A stretch of DNA of 64,000 bases from Drosophila persimilis (lineage: Eukaryota; Arthropoda; Insecta; Diptera; Drosophilidae), in the NCBI RefSeq assembly GCF_003286085.1, contig NW_020825332.1, positions 925,001 to 989,000 of the forward strand, in the 5' to 3' direction. The position numbers and the translations under genes were made by a program. The notes below the pieces were generated by a model. That model saw only the letters and a program-made list of their open reading frames with translations. It did not search any database and was not told the origin of the DNA. Below are positions 1 to 11,000 of the stretch, piece after piece. Numbering within the stretch: position 1 is the first letter of the stretch; each line of letters opens with the position of its first letter.

Positions 1-2420
1 GCAGGCAGACAGACAGCTGGACAGATACACGCAACACCCGAATCGGAGCCAATCCCAGTGGACTGGACAGAGTCGCTTTCTGTTAGCCCAACTATTTGTC
101 CATATTTCGTTAAAGTTCTCAGCAACTTGGGGATTGTCCATAGCCATTGAAGTTGCTGTTTAACTCTGAAAGATGTTTTGTATTCATTTCCTTATAGAAC
201 TAAAGTGCCTCAATCCAAGATCTGATTTCTTGAAATCAATTAGGCCCCTGCTTCAGTTGGGTTGGACTGAAGCAAAGCCTAAATTTATTGTATTGTACGA
301 AATTCCGCATTGGTTTGCTTTGGCTTTTGGCCAGACATTCCACTAATCGAATCATTTACAATTCCCACTGCCTTTTTGTGGCTGATTAACTCTAGTAATA
401 CCCTGTTTACACTTGGCTTGAGCTATTCAGTCATTGAGTTTGGGCAAAGTTCAAGTTTGTACATGGGATGGGCATAAAGCCCTTGCCCTGGGTGCGTTTG
501 TTCGATTTCCCGAATATTTCAGCCCTGTTCTGCCTACCGTGAGAACTATCACCACTAGAAAAACAGCAACCAAATTATGGCTGCGGGAAAAGGTGCGAAT
601 ATACAATTAAGATAATATTTTATTGATATTATTCAATCGCGGTGGGCTGGTAAGTGTAGGAACAATATGTTTTAGCCTCGAGGCTTGATCTCGACTGATG
701 TACGAGTATGCTGTTGCTGCCTTAAGTTAGGTCTGGCTGCTGCGATTCTTCTTCTCTGCTGTGCTCTCCTTCTTCCGTTGCAGCTTGTCTGCTGTTTATC
801 TGTTGCTTATCCCGTTTTGCTGTTACTCTGCTGTTTCTAACCCCTGATCCTTCAATGGACCAGCTTGCCCACGCCTTCCTACACACATGTAATCGATAAA
901 GCAAATACTTTAAACAATTTTGTCGGAAACACACCCACGCATCAGCCCTCAAGAACTCAGTAATTCTCACGAATCGACTCATTTATCGATCGTTATCCTA
1001 TAACGAGTCATCGAGCAGTTCGCCTGTTAACATATCAAAATTCCCTCCACCGTTTGCAAAATGAATAAGATCTGAAAACTATTTAGCAAGTGAACAAATT
1101 TGCGAAAATTGCTGCAGCCTCAGCACAGAAAATTGACGAATGTTTTCAGACGTTTATGAACGCCCCCAACGATCATTTATCTAATAATTCAAACTAAATA
1201 GCCTATGTTTCCGAGCCAAAGCTTAGAGCTAAACTTTGAAAGCGTGACCAAGAGCTTTCGTTTAAAGATCGATCCCAAAGGTATGCAACGTTTTTTTGAA
1301 CAGCATTCTAAAGCTTTTCCACGATCTCGATGTGCATGCTACGACCTGACTAGGTCGTTCGTCCGTCGTCCGTCGTCGGTCGTCGGTCGTCGTTCGCCTG
1401 TTGCAGCCTCCGATTTCCACTCTTTCTGCTGCAGAACTGGGAATCGTTAGACCCCGTGTTAAGTGCAATTCAAAGATTTATGCCGACTGTTAAACCGTCA
1501 AGTGATTTACACCTCGCGGCTGTAAGAATCCGTCTTGGACATGGTTTCGCTTGGCTTGCAGTTGGCTGGGGCCAAAGTAGAGCACAGCCAACACAATAGT
1601 AACTGGCGGCAACAGCAACAACAATGGGAGCTACTTGGTTCAGTGATTAAATCGTTTCGGGGCCTGTCTGCCGGTCTGTCTGCCTGTCAGCGGGCTTGGG
1701 TTATGAGTATCTTTGGCTTCTGTTTCTACCACTTTTCGTTATGTTTTTCTTCTTAATTAAATTAGGCCCAAGGTCGCCCCCAAATGGGCTGGGAATCTTA
1801 GAGCAGGCAGAGGCATTAGGTATATGGTTAATTAACATCAAAGTTGAGAGGCAAACGAGGCATACTCGTGCATATATGGCATATGGTGTCTGATCTGCGT
1901 TGGCGGCACCCAGAAATAGCCCCAGAAATAGCCCGGCCGAAAACTACGAGCCAGGAAAAGTCAGTCAGGCGTGGAGGGACTAGAGGCTGGTTATGCAAAT
2001 GGTTTGCCTCTTTGTGGGGTGTGTGGGGTGTTAGGGGTGTTTAGGGGGGGTGGGGTCCCGATCGGGACCAGTTAACCAGCGCCCAGAGGCTGGCCAGCAT
2101 CTGTGCGGCAGTCAAGTAGAAGAAATGAACGGGAATCTGGCAGTGGGGGGCTGCAGGGGGGACAGGTGCGAGTGTATTTGTGGGTGGCTTTGTTAGCCTC
2201 AAGTCTGACAGCAGCAGCGCATTGCCTTGGTCCAAACTGCTCGCTCAGTTACGCCCAAATGGGTCACTAATGAGGCATCTAGCCATCTGGGGGGCCTGGG
2301 AATAATGTGGCCACGGCCAGAAACCCGGCAGACAGCAGAGACACACAACTCTCGCTGATGGCTCGATTGTTTGTGCCAATTCTAACGTAAAGAAGATAAT
2401 TCCCCCGCCTTTGTGGGGGC
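1..2420. other. Intergenic, no gene seen
   Basis: No open frame here has a convincing start, signal peptide or family resemblance. A short GTCGTC/GTCGG-rich repeat lies at about 1354-1394 and a G-rich run at about 2041-2055. The last part is presumably the upstream control region of the retinin-like gene at 2484. Confidence 0.5.
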
Positions 2421-2427
2421 TATAAAA
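2421..2427 (+). promoter_or_regulatory. TATA box for the gene at 2484
   Basis: TATAAAA lies 63 bases before the start codon, the usual spacing for a TATA-driven gene with a short leader in this cluster. Confidence 0.75.
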
Positions 2428-2483
2428 CCAGAGCGTCTTCTTCGTAGCCAAAACACAGTCGACCCACAGTTCACCCAACGAAG

Positions 2484-2946
2484 ATGTTCAAAATTGTGAG
2501 TGTTCCCTCGAAAAGAGCCAAAGCCAACGCCAAAGCCAAGCCAAATATATCCTTCGGAGTCAACTAATCCTTTGGACCGCCTCTTCCCCCAGCTGTTTCT
2601 TTTGTGTGCAGTTTACGCCGCCCTGAGCCAGGCTCGTCCCAGCTACCTGCACGGCTACGACGCCCTGGAGTACGCCCCCAGTGTGGTGGGGTATGAGAGC
2701 CTGGCCCTGCCGGCGGCCGTCTCCCACCAGAGCTCGACGGTGGTGCACGAGAAGCGTCCCTACTGGCGGCCCATTGTCGATCACCACTCGCCGCTGCTGC
2801 GGGCCTCCTACGCCCCAGTGTCCTCCATCTCCTATGCCCCGCTGGGATATGCCGCAGGCAGTGCCGGCTGGTACGAGCCGGGCGCCGGAGTCGGGGCCTG
2901 GGGCGGATCCCTCGGTGGGGGCTACGAGAGCATCTACCTGAAGTAG
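2484..2946 (+). CDS. Retinin-like secreted protein, 121 aa
   Basis: Two coding exons, 2484-2495 and 2593-2946. The first encodes only MFKI before a GTGAGT donor; the acceptor CCCCAG gives a continuous signal peptide MFKILFLLCAVYAALSQA. The mature part carries AVSHQSSTVVH, the core of the Drosophila retinin-like family (Pfam Retinin_C), then Tyr-, Pro- and Gly-rich sequence ending YESIYLK. The family includes retinin of the corneal lens and cuticle-associated relatives; a structural extracellular role is inferred. A second possible acceptor 20 bases downstream would destroy the signal peptide and frame, so I chose the first. An AATAAA at 3033-3038 probably ends the transcript. Confidence 0.88.
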
Positions 2947-3048
2947 AGGATCCACCCCATGGATAATAGTTGGATAAAATATCGCAGCACCTCAGATTGG
3001 ATTTTTTTTTTCTTTTTTTTTCAGTGTATAATAATAAAGTTTGAGAAT

Positions 3049-3669
3049 CTATAAAAACCCAATTGCTGCCATTCCATGCTCATCCTGCGGTAGCCACATG
3101 AGCCGTTTGTCTTCCTTGACCGCCTCCTGGTTAGGGTACGCCATAAGCTTTACGCCAGTTTGGATCCCCGCACGTTTTTCTTTGGATTGGGCAACGGCGT
3201 TGGGTGAGCGAGGCCCCCTCTTCAGCTTTTCCCTTTGCAAGACCTGCTGGCCTGTCGAGCTGAAGTTTCTGTTGCAGTCGGGGGCATCGAAGCTGCCCCG
3301 AGCCTTAAGCCTAAAGTCTGTGGCGATGGGGTTGACGCCATCTGCGAACGGCTCCTGGCGGTGCTCGGCCTGGAACCCAAATAACATATTAACTGTAATG
3401 CCGCAAGAGGAAATGTTGGCCAACACCTGGAACAACATGACATCCTCATTGGAAGGCACAACAGCCACTCGCATGTCCACATTCCTCAGCAGGTGCTCAA
3501 TGTATTCCGAAAATATTGAAGTATTATCCCGAGTATTGAACAGTCGTAGGAACATCTGCGGCATCTTTTGCGGCTCTGTTGTCAGCGTGTGGGCCACCTC
3601 CTCCAACCACGAAACCAATGACCGGTAACGGGACTTCGCCAAATGGCGGAAAAATGCTGGCCAACTCAA
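3049..3669 (-). CDS. Uncharacterised protein, up to about 206 codons, start uncertain
   Basis: An open frame on the minus strand runs from an upstream in-frame stop at 3673-3675 to a TAG at 3049. Its sequence looks like a real soluble protein, with amphipathic stretches such as MFLRLFNTRDN and LLRNVDMRVAVVPS and no low complexity, whereas the opposite-strand frame is Ser/Cys-rich and unconvincing. There is no ATG at the 5 prime end: the first is at 3567, giving 172 residues. A TATATAAAA-like sequence at about 3672-3679 could place transcription near 3645, consistent with that ATG. I do not recognise the family. It starts only a few bases beyond the AATAAA (3687-3692, minus strand) of the retinin-like gene behind it, an unusually tight arrangement. 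Confidence 0.45.
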   Translation of the reverse strand: MSWPAFFRHLAKSRYRSLVSWLEEVAHTLTTEPQKMPQMFLRLFNTRDNTSIFSEYIEHLLRNVDMRVAVVPSNEDVMLFQVLANISSCGITVNMLFGFQAEHRQEPFADGVNPIATDFRLKARGSFDAPDCNRNFSSTGQQVLQREKLKRGPRSPNAVAQSKEKRAGIQTGVKLMAYPNQEAVKEDKRLMWLPQDEHGMAAIGFL

Positions 3670-3760
3670 ATTTTATATCGATTTGCTTTATTTCTTTCGC
3701 GGGACGGACACAAGTCAACAAGGAACTGTTCAAAATCTTTCGTTCTCGGTATCTCACTTT

Positions 3761-4296
3761 TTACCAGGCGTGGGCGGCGTATGTGAGGGGGGCGTGGTAC
3801 TGGACAGGAGCAGCGGCATAGGCCACGGGCGAGGAGTAGGCCACGGGGTGGGAGTAGGCCAGAGGAGAGGCGTAAGCTACGGGCGCAGAGTATGTCAGCG
3901 GTGCGGAGTAGGCCACAGGAGCAGCAGCCACGGTCTTGACGAGGGGAGCGGCAGCCACAAGGGGAGCGGAGTGGACGGCGGTCGTCCGCACGACTGGGGC
4001 AACCACATCCTCCACCACCGGGGTGCTGTGCACCTGGGTGAGGCTCTGGTGGGAGACGGCGGTGGGCACGCTCTTCACGACGGCTCCGATCTTGGCTAGC
4101 GACGACTCCTGGACGATGGTCGTGGCTGGGGCGCTGTAGACGAGGGGAGCGGCAGCCAGATGGCCGGGCTTGGCGGCGGCAACGGCCAGCAGAGCAGCGA
4201 GAACGAACTGGCGGATCGGAGAGAGATCGGAGGGAATCAGTTAGAGATCGTAATCCTTGTTGGCCATCCATTGGGGATCCTTACCAATTTGAACAT
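3761..4296 (-). CDS. Retinin-like secreted protein, 152 aa
   Basis: Exons are complement(4285-4296), encoding MFKL, and complement(3761-4207). Joined, they give signal peptide [16 protein letters not shown], then [18 protein letters not shown], an [18 protein letters not shown] core, and a C-terminal run of PVAYSAP / PLAYSHP-type repeats ending TYAAHAW. The Tyr/Ala/Pro repeats resemble low-complexity insect cuticular proteins. Donor GTAAGG and acceptor CCAG are clear. AATAAA is present at 3687-3692 on the minus strand. An extracellular structural role is inferred from family and composition. Confidence 0.9.
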
Positions 4297-4386
4297 TTTG
4301 ACGGGGGCTTTCTTTGGGCTTCTTTGACGTGTGTCGTGTCGAAGAGATGGACTTGGAGTGTGATTCGCTGAGGGACTGTCAATCTC

Positions 4387-4393
4387 TTTTATA
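4387..4393 (-). promoter_or_regulatory. TATA box for the gene at 3761-4296
   Basis: TATAAAA on the minus strand, 91 bases before the start codon. Confidence 0.75.
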
Positions 4394-5842
4394 CTCGCAC
4401 TTGAACTTCACTTTGGCTTGCTTTCGGTGTTTCTCCCACACAGATACCCACCCATACAGGGACAGCTCACGCACACGCATACGCATTGTCCATTGTCCAT
4501 TGAGGCGGATACAATCGGCGGTCGGTCGAACGTGCCTGAACGGATTCTTGTCTCTTTTTTCTCCGTCTGTTTACTGGGTTGTTGGCCACAAACCAGATTA
4601 TTATTATTCGGAGCCGATCTCTGCTCTCTGGCACTCTTTTCTTCCCCTTCCAGTAATTCGAGTGCCAGTAATTACTTCACTTATTTTCGGCCTCGCACTT
4701 GTTTCGGGCCAAAGCCGAACCCAAACCCACTCTTGTTTTCGTTTCAATTCTGGGGCTGCCGCTTTAGTGGCGCACGTACCCGTTCTGGAAGGGGCTTTAA
4801 ATCTGAAAGGAGAACGAGCCAAGGGTCCACAGCAGACTTGTTCCAAGAACTTCATCGCGTAAATAACGCGATGGGAGAGAGCGAAAATCAGAATCGCATC
4901 AGTCAAGGCCACCTGGCAGCCGACAACTTTCCAGGAAACTTTTGCCGGCTTGAGTTTCCATTATCTAAATGCAGACAAGGTGCAAATAAGTCAAAGATTT
5001 TCCTGGAAAATGAATGGGAACTTTGAAGGCGGGCCACTGATAACGCTTCGGGAAATCTCTTTACTGCAAATGGCTCTCATTCACAACAGGGAAAAAATGC
5101 ATTTTTAGAAATACTTAAAGTACTTTTCACTGTTGTGAGGTTTCTTCTCAGTGTGGGGCTGCACTACAGCGACTTGGTGCCAGAGATCAAGGTCCCAGGT
5201 CCTGCCATCTCGGGGCCATGTATATGTATATTGCGGCCAACGGAGCCATCGGTCGAGCACCAGGTCTTTGTGAAGAAATTAGTTGGTTGGTGCCCACTGT
5301 GGCAACTGGTTATATAATCCATTAGGAAATTAGATTTCAACTATTTCTATCGTCACTTGTAGTGATACCTGCTGAACGATTCAGCAGTTCATTGACCATC
5401 CGGGCCTGTTGTCCTTGAAGCAGCTGGATGCCAATGGTCTTCGAAGAGGTGGAGGCCACCCCCAAAATCTAATTTTCATTCACATACGGACCATAGTACC
5501 TTTGAGGCGTGTGCAGGGCACATGTACGATGTTTACCCAGGCTGCAGGTGCAGCAGGAAGTACGTGCCAGGGAGCAATGAACCAGGACATGCCATGACGT
5601 CCATCTATTGAACCTCCACCACCCTTGGCACCCTCAGCAGTGCTTAGAATGCACATCACAGGTGCAAAATGGAACCTGTCCTGCATAGATCAAGTCTGAT
5701 GAATGGCCCATCGAGGAGAGAGGAAACAGGCAGACAATTTTGAAAGCAAAAACATTTATTTTTATTTAAAATTCGTATCACAAAACCGTCCAACAGTCCA
5801 TGAATCCTGGTCACCTGGAAGCGAATGGTGCGGCGCGGCGCT
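4394..5842. other. Intergenic plus 3 prime UTR of the next gene
   Basis: No supported gene. Open frames near 4314-5026 lack family signal and run through promoter sequence. Two TTTATT elements near 5755-5767 (AATAAA on the minus strand) probably terminate the retinin-like gene at 5843. Confidence 0.5.
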
Positions 5843-6271
5843 CTACCACACACCGGTGGCGGTGTAGGTCAGCGGCGAGGAGGCGGCCACTGCAGAATAG
5901 TGGCCGGCCACAACGGGAGCGGCGGCCGCATAGCTGGTGTGCACCACTGGGGCGGCAGCGGCGTAAGTCGTCTGGTAAACAGGGGCAGCAGCAGCGTAGC
6001 TGGTGTGGACAACGGGGGCAGCATAGGTCTTGACCACGGGGGCGACAACATCCTGGACGACATGGGCAGAGCTGTGGACCACCGACTGGCTCTGGTGGGA
6101 GACAGAGGTGGGAACGCTCTTTACCACGGAACCCACATTGGCCAGGTAGGGCTCCTGCACGATGGTTGTGGTAGCCGGGGCGGAATAGACCACGGGGGAG
6201 GACTCCAGCAGGTGACCGGGACGGGCTGCAGCTACGGCGAGGAGAGCAGACAATACCACCAACTTGAACAT
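5843..6271 (-). CDS. Retinin-like secreted protein, 142 aa, intronless
   Basis: A single uninterrupted frame begins [18 protein letters not shown] (signal peptide), followed by a [18 protein letters not shown] block, [18 protein letters not shown], and Ala/Tyr/Val repeats of the [11 protein letters not shown] type, ending TATGVW. Unlike its paralogues it has no intron after codon 4: TTG runs straight into GTGGTA, exactly where the neighbour at 7035 has its intron. It keeps its own TATA box, so it is not a promoterless retrocopy. Coding sequence is almost identical to 7035 for well over 100 bases around the core. Confidence 0.9.
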   Translation of the reverse strand: MFKLVVLSALLAVAAARPGHLLESSPVVYSAPATTTIVQEPYLANVGSVVKSVPTSVSHQSQSVVHSSAHVVQDVVAPVVKTYAAPVVHTSYAAAAPVYQTTYAAAAPVVHTSYAAAAPVVAGHYSAVAASSPLTYTATGVW

Positions 6272-6367
6272 TTTGAAATAGTTTGGTCTGTATTGACTGT
6301 TTGGATTGGAGTGATCGGATTGAGCTTCTTGCGAGAACTGTGTGTGGTTGTGGAGCTGCTGCAGTGG

Positions 6368-6376
6368 TTTTATATA
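6368..6376 (-). promoter_or_regulatory. TATA box for the intronless gene at 5843-6271
   Basis: TATATAAAA on the minus strand, about 97 bases before the start codon. Confidence 0.75.
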
Positions 6377-6938
6377 GCTCCCGTTTGGGCAGAGACTTGG
6401 CTTTGACCTTCAGGGCCGAGCCACACGCATACGCAGACCACAGTATCGATGTGTGGACCGAAGCCGCGTCACAATTCGAGTCCGAAATCCAACCCATATC
6501 AGATTCTGGGCCGCGATCAATAAGCAATTAGCGTCGGTGGACGGCTTAGCCGAGAGCCAATCAAGTACGCAGAGTACAGCGGAGTATAGCAGAGTGGTTC
6601 CGAGACCATTAGAGACTCTCGAGGGCCTCTGATGACTCCTCCGCGGCTGCATTACTTGCACTTTGAGTGCGGGAGTCAGGGTCAAGTCAGCGTGCAGTGA
6701 GTGTGTGAGCTTTTGGTTTCGGATCACGGGTATTGGGTTCAGTTTTTCTTTCAATTGCAAGTCGTATGTTTTATTGTCCGAGCGAGGGCAGACTTATTTC
6801 GCTTTAAAGTCAACTCAACTCAAATCGTACCCGTACTCGTAAATGTTTTAATTAAACTTCTCTTTTCGCAGCTACGACGGCAACGGCGGCTGCGTCGGAA
6901 ACTGCCCCGAAAATAACGACGATGGATAATGCCCGTAC

Positions 6939-6946
6939 TATATAAG
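6939..6946 (+). promoter_or_regulatory. TATA box for the gene at 7035
   Basis: TATATAAG 96 bases before the start codon; a TCAGT initiator-like element follows about 30 bases downstream. Confidence 0.75.
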
Positions 6947-7034
6947 ACTGGTCTTTCAGTTGTCCCATTATCAGTCAGCTTCATTCGCTTCCACAGCAGC
7001 ACAACACAGACCAAAAACACAAAATCCCCTCAAC

Positions 7035-7465
7035 ATGTTCAAATTGGTAAGTCATCCATCCGAATCCGAGCGGTCGTCCTCCTCATAGCTAACCTCCTCC
7101 ATTATTTGTTCCAGGTGGTGTTGTCTGCTCTCCTCGCCGTAGCTGTCGCTCGTCCCGGCCATCTGTATGAGTCTCCGCTGGTCTATTCCGCCCCGGCTAC
7201 CACAACCATCGTGCAGGAGCCCTACCTGGCCAATGTTGGTTCCGTGGTAAAGAGCGTTCCCACCTCTGTCTCCCACCAGAGCCAGTCGGTGGTCCACAGC
7301 TCTGCCCATGTCGTCCAGGATGTTGTCGCTCCCGTGGTGAAGACCTATGCAGCTCCCGTCGTCACCAGCTACGCGGCATCTCCTCTGGTACACACCTCAT
7401 ACGCCTCTCCCCTCGTCCATACTTCCTATGCGGCCACTCCCGTCGTCTACAACGCTGGCTGGTAA
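7035..7465 (+). CDS. Retinin-like secreted protein, 120 aa
   Basis: Exons 7035-7046 (MFKL) and 7115-7465, separated by a 68-base intron with GTAAGT donor and TTCCAG acceptor. The protein has signal peptide [16 protein letters not shown], then [37 protein letters not shown], and repeats such as PLVHTSYAS, ending VVYNAGW. It is the head-to-head partner of 5843-6271, with about 760 bases between the two start codons. The central coding region differs from that partner by only a few third-position bases, while flanks and C-terminal repeats differ, which points to recent gene conversion. Confidence 0.9.
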
Positions 7466-8054
7466 GGACGCAGGCTGGAGTACTGGATGCTAGGACAAGC
7501 GATCTGGATGGCTAGAAATATAATATTCCTTTTGTACATAAACGAGTTTAATTGCGAATTAAATGTGATTTTCGAAAGTTAAATCTAAACTGTATTTATG
7601 GTTATTGGGATATCGGAAACTACTATGAATGGGGAGGTCAAAAGGATAGGTTTGAAAATAGCGCTGAAAACGGAATATCCCTGGCTTTAATCGATCGAGG
7701 ACATTCTCCCGACTACGAGAAGTCGTGGCACTTCCAGATCGCATGAGAAATGGTGGAGTTATAGCGATTAAAAGTTAAACAGGCATTATCCTTGTTGTTC
7801 TTTATGCCTCTAAGCGATCGGCGTAGTACATTCAGATTTGATGAGAAATGGTGGAGCAAAGTAAGTATGTATGAGTGAGGAACATGTCGTTGATCCTTGA
7901 TAAGGATTCTATCGGGGATGTCTGTTGTTGTTGTCAATCGTTCCATATCAAGCCTCACATAGCGGAGAAAATAAAATAATTTGTATTAGGAAAGGATACG
8001 ATCCTTAAAAAAGACTCCATAAAAGCAAGGATTTTCACAGGAAGCCATGGCACG
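7466..8054. other. Intergenic between a retinin-like gene and the satellite
   Basis: AT-rich with no gene. The 16-base word ATGAGAAATGGTGGAG occurs at 7743-7758 and again at 7841-7856, each preceded by a CAGAT-like context; this may be a decayed two-copy tandem of about 98 bases. Nothing else recognised. Confidence 0.45.
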
Positions 8055-11000
8055 GAGATATAGCCGAAGATATAGATTTGCATATCATGCAAATACTGTT
8101 TTTTTCTGCAAGCTATATCTCAGCTATACGGCGGCCGATCGGGGCGTGGCATGCCTTGTCGTGACCGGGAGAGTCCTGCCAACCGATTGGCACCAGAAAA
8201 AAGGACATCCATTCCATCACGATTTTCGCAAAAAATCATGATGTAACCATCATTGAATTTGCCAAAAATCGGCCCCGTTTTTTTAGTCGAGATTTTGATG
8301 CCGTTCGACAGTCTGGACCCTCCCGATCCTGGGACAGTTGGTCCTGCCACTATCTGGCCCTATTTGTCTGAGATATAGCCTTCGGAAGCTTTGGATTTGC
8401 ACATCATGCAAATACTGGTTTTTTCTGCAAGCTGCGTGGCATGCCTTGTCGTGACCGGGAGAGTCCTGCCAACCGATTGGCACCAGAAAAAAGGACATCC
8501 ATTCCATCACGATTTTCGCAAAAAATCATGATGTAACCATCATTGAATTTGCCAAAAATCGGCCCCGTTTTTTTAGTCGAGATTTTGATGCCGTTCGACA
8601 GTCTGGACCCTCCCGATCCTGGGACAGTTGGTCCTGCCCCGATCTGGCCCTATTTGTCTGAGATATAGCCTTCCGAAGATAAGGATTTGCATATCATGCA
8701 AATACTGGTTTTTTCTGCAAGCTATATCTCAGCTATACGGCGGCCGATCGGGGCGTGGCATGCCTTGTCGTGACCGGGAGAGTCCTGCCAACCGATTGGC
8801 ACCAGAAAAAAGGACATCCATTCCATCACGATTTTCGCAAAAAATCATGATGTAACCATCATTGAATTTGCCAAAAATCGGCCCCGTTTTTTTAGTCGAG
8901 ATTTTGATGCCGTTCGACAGTCTGGACCCTCCCGATCCTGGGACAGTTGGTCCTGCCACGATCTGGCCCTATTTGTCTGAGATATAGCCTTCGGAAGCTT
9001 TGGATATGCACATCATGTAAATACTGTTTTTTTCTGCAAGCTATATCTCAGCTATACGGCGGCCGATCAGGGCGTGGTATGCCTTGTCGTGACCGGGAGA
9101 GTCCTGCCAACCGATTGGCACCAGAAAAAAGGACATCCATTCCATCACGATTTTCGCAAAAAATCATGATGTAACCATCATTGAATTTGCCAAAAATCGG
9201 CCCCGTTTTTTTAGTCGAGATTTTGATGCCGTTCGACAGTCTGTACCCTCCCGATCCTGGGACAGTTGGTCCTGCCCCGATCTGGCCCTATTTGTCTGAG
9301 ATATAGCCTTCCGAAGATAAGGATTTGCATATCATGCAAATACTGGTTTTTTCTGCAAGCTATATCTCAGCTATACGGCGGCCGATCGGGGCGTGGCATG
9401 CCTTGTCGTGACCGGGAGAGTCCTGCCAACCGATTGGCACCAGAAAAAAGGACATCCATTCCATCACGATTTTCGCAAAAAATCATGATGTAACCATCAT
9501 TGAATTTGCCAAAAATCGGCCCCGTTTTTTTAGTCGAGATTTTGATGCCGTTCGACAGTCTGGACCCTCCCGATCCTGGGACAGTTGGTCCTGCCACTAT
9601 CTGGCCCTATTTGTCTGAGATATAGCCTTCGGAAGCTTTGGATTTGCACATCATGCAAATACTGGTTTTTTCTGCAAGCTATATCTCAGCTATACGGCGG
9701 CCGATCAGGGCGTGGCATGCCTTGTCGTGACCGGGAGAGTCCTGCCAACCGATTGGCACCAGAAAAAAGGACATCCATTCCATCACGATTTTCGCAAAAA
9801 ATCATGATGTAACCATCATTGAATTTGCCAAAAATCGGCCCCGTTTTTTTAGTCGAGATTTTGATGCCGTTCGACAGTCTGGACCCTCCCGATCCTGGGA
9901 CAGTTGGTCCTGCCCCGATCTGGCCCTATTTGTCTGAGATATAGCCTTCCGAAGATAAGGATTTGCATATCATGCAAATACTGGTTTTTTCTGCAAGCTA
10001 TATCTCAGCTATACGGCGGCCGATCAGGGCGTGGCATGCCTTGTCGTGACCGGGAGAGTCCTGCCAACCGATTGGCACCAGAAAAAAGGACATCCATTCC
10101 ATCACGATTTTCTCAAAAAATCATGATGTAACCATCATTGAATTTGCCAAAAATCGGCCCCGTTTTTTTAGTCGAGATTTTGATGCCGTTCGACAGTCTG
10201 TACCCTCCCGATCCTGGGACAGTTGGTCCTGCCACGATCTGGACCTATTTGTCTGAGATATAGCCTTCCGAAGATAAGGATTTGCATATCATGCAAATAC
10301 TGGTTTTTTCTGCAAGCTATATCTCAGCTACACGGCGGCCGATCAGGGCGTGGCATGCCTTGTCGTGACCGGGAGAGTCCTGCCAACCGATTGGCACCAG
10401 AAAAAAGGACATCCATTCCATCACGATTTTCGCAAAAAATCATGATGTAACCATCATTGAATTTGCCAAAAATCGGCCCCGTTTTTTTAGTCGAGATTTT
10501 GATGCCGTTCGACAGTCTGGACCCTCCCGATCCTGGGACAGTTGGTCCTGCCACGATCTGGCCCTATTTGTCTGAGATATAGCCTTCGGAAGCTTTGGAT
10601 ATGCACATCATGTAAATACTGTTTTTTTCTGCAAGCTATATCTCAGCTATACGGCGGCCGATCAGGGCGTGGTATGCCTTGTCGTGACCGGGAGAGTCCT
10701 GCCAACCGATTGGCACCAGAAAAAAGGACATCCATTCCATCACGATTTTCGCAAAAAATCATGATGTAACCATCATTGAATTTGCCAAAAATCGGCCCCG
10801 TTTTTTTAGTCGAGATTTTGATGCCGTTCGACAGTCTGGACCCTCCCGATCCTGGGACAGTTGGTCCTGCCCCGATCTGGCCCTATTTGTCTGAGATATA
10901 GCCTTCCGAAGATAAGGATTTGCATATCATGCAAATACTGGTTTTTTCTGCAAGCTATATCTCAGCTATACGGCGGCCGATCAGGGCGTGGCATGCCTTG

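Noticed and set aside
3041..3628. Plus-strand frame of 195 codons opposite the 3049 gene
   Set aside because: Starts at TTG inside a 3 prime UTR; Ser/Cys/Trp-rich composition and no protein-like pattern compared with the minus strand.
4314..5026. Two overlapping frames of 182 and 202 codons
   Set aside because: They run through the promoter of the minus-strand gene at 3761-4296, lack domain or signal peptide, and one begins at a non-ATG position.
5825..6406. 193-codon plus-strand frame over the intronless retinin-like gene
   Set aside because: Antisense mirror of a repetitive exon that also runs into the TATA box.
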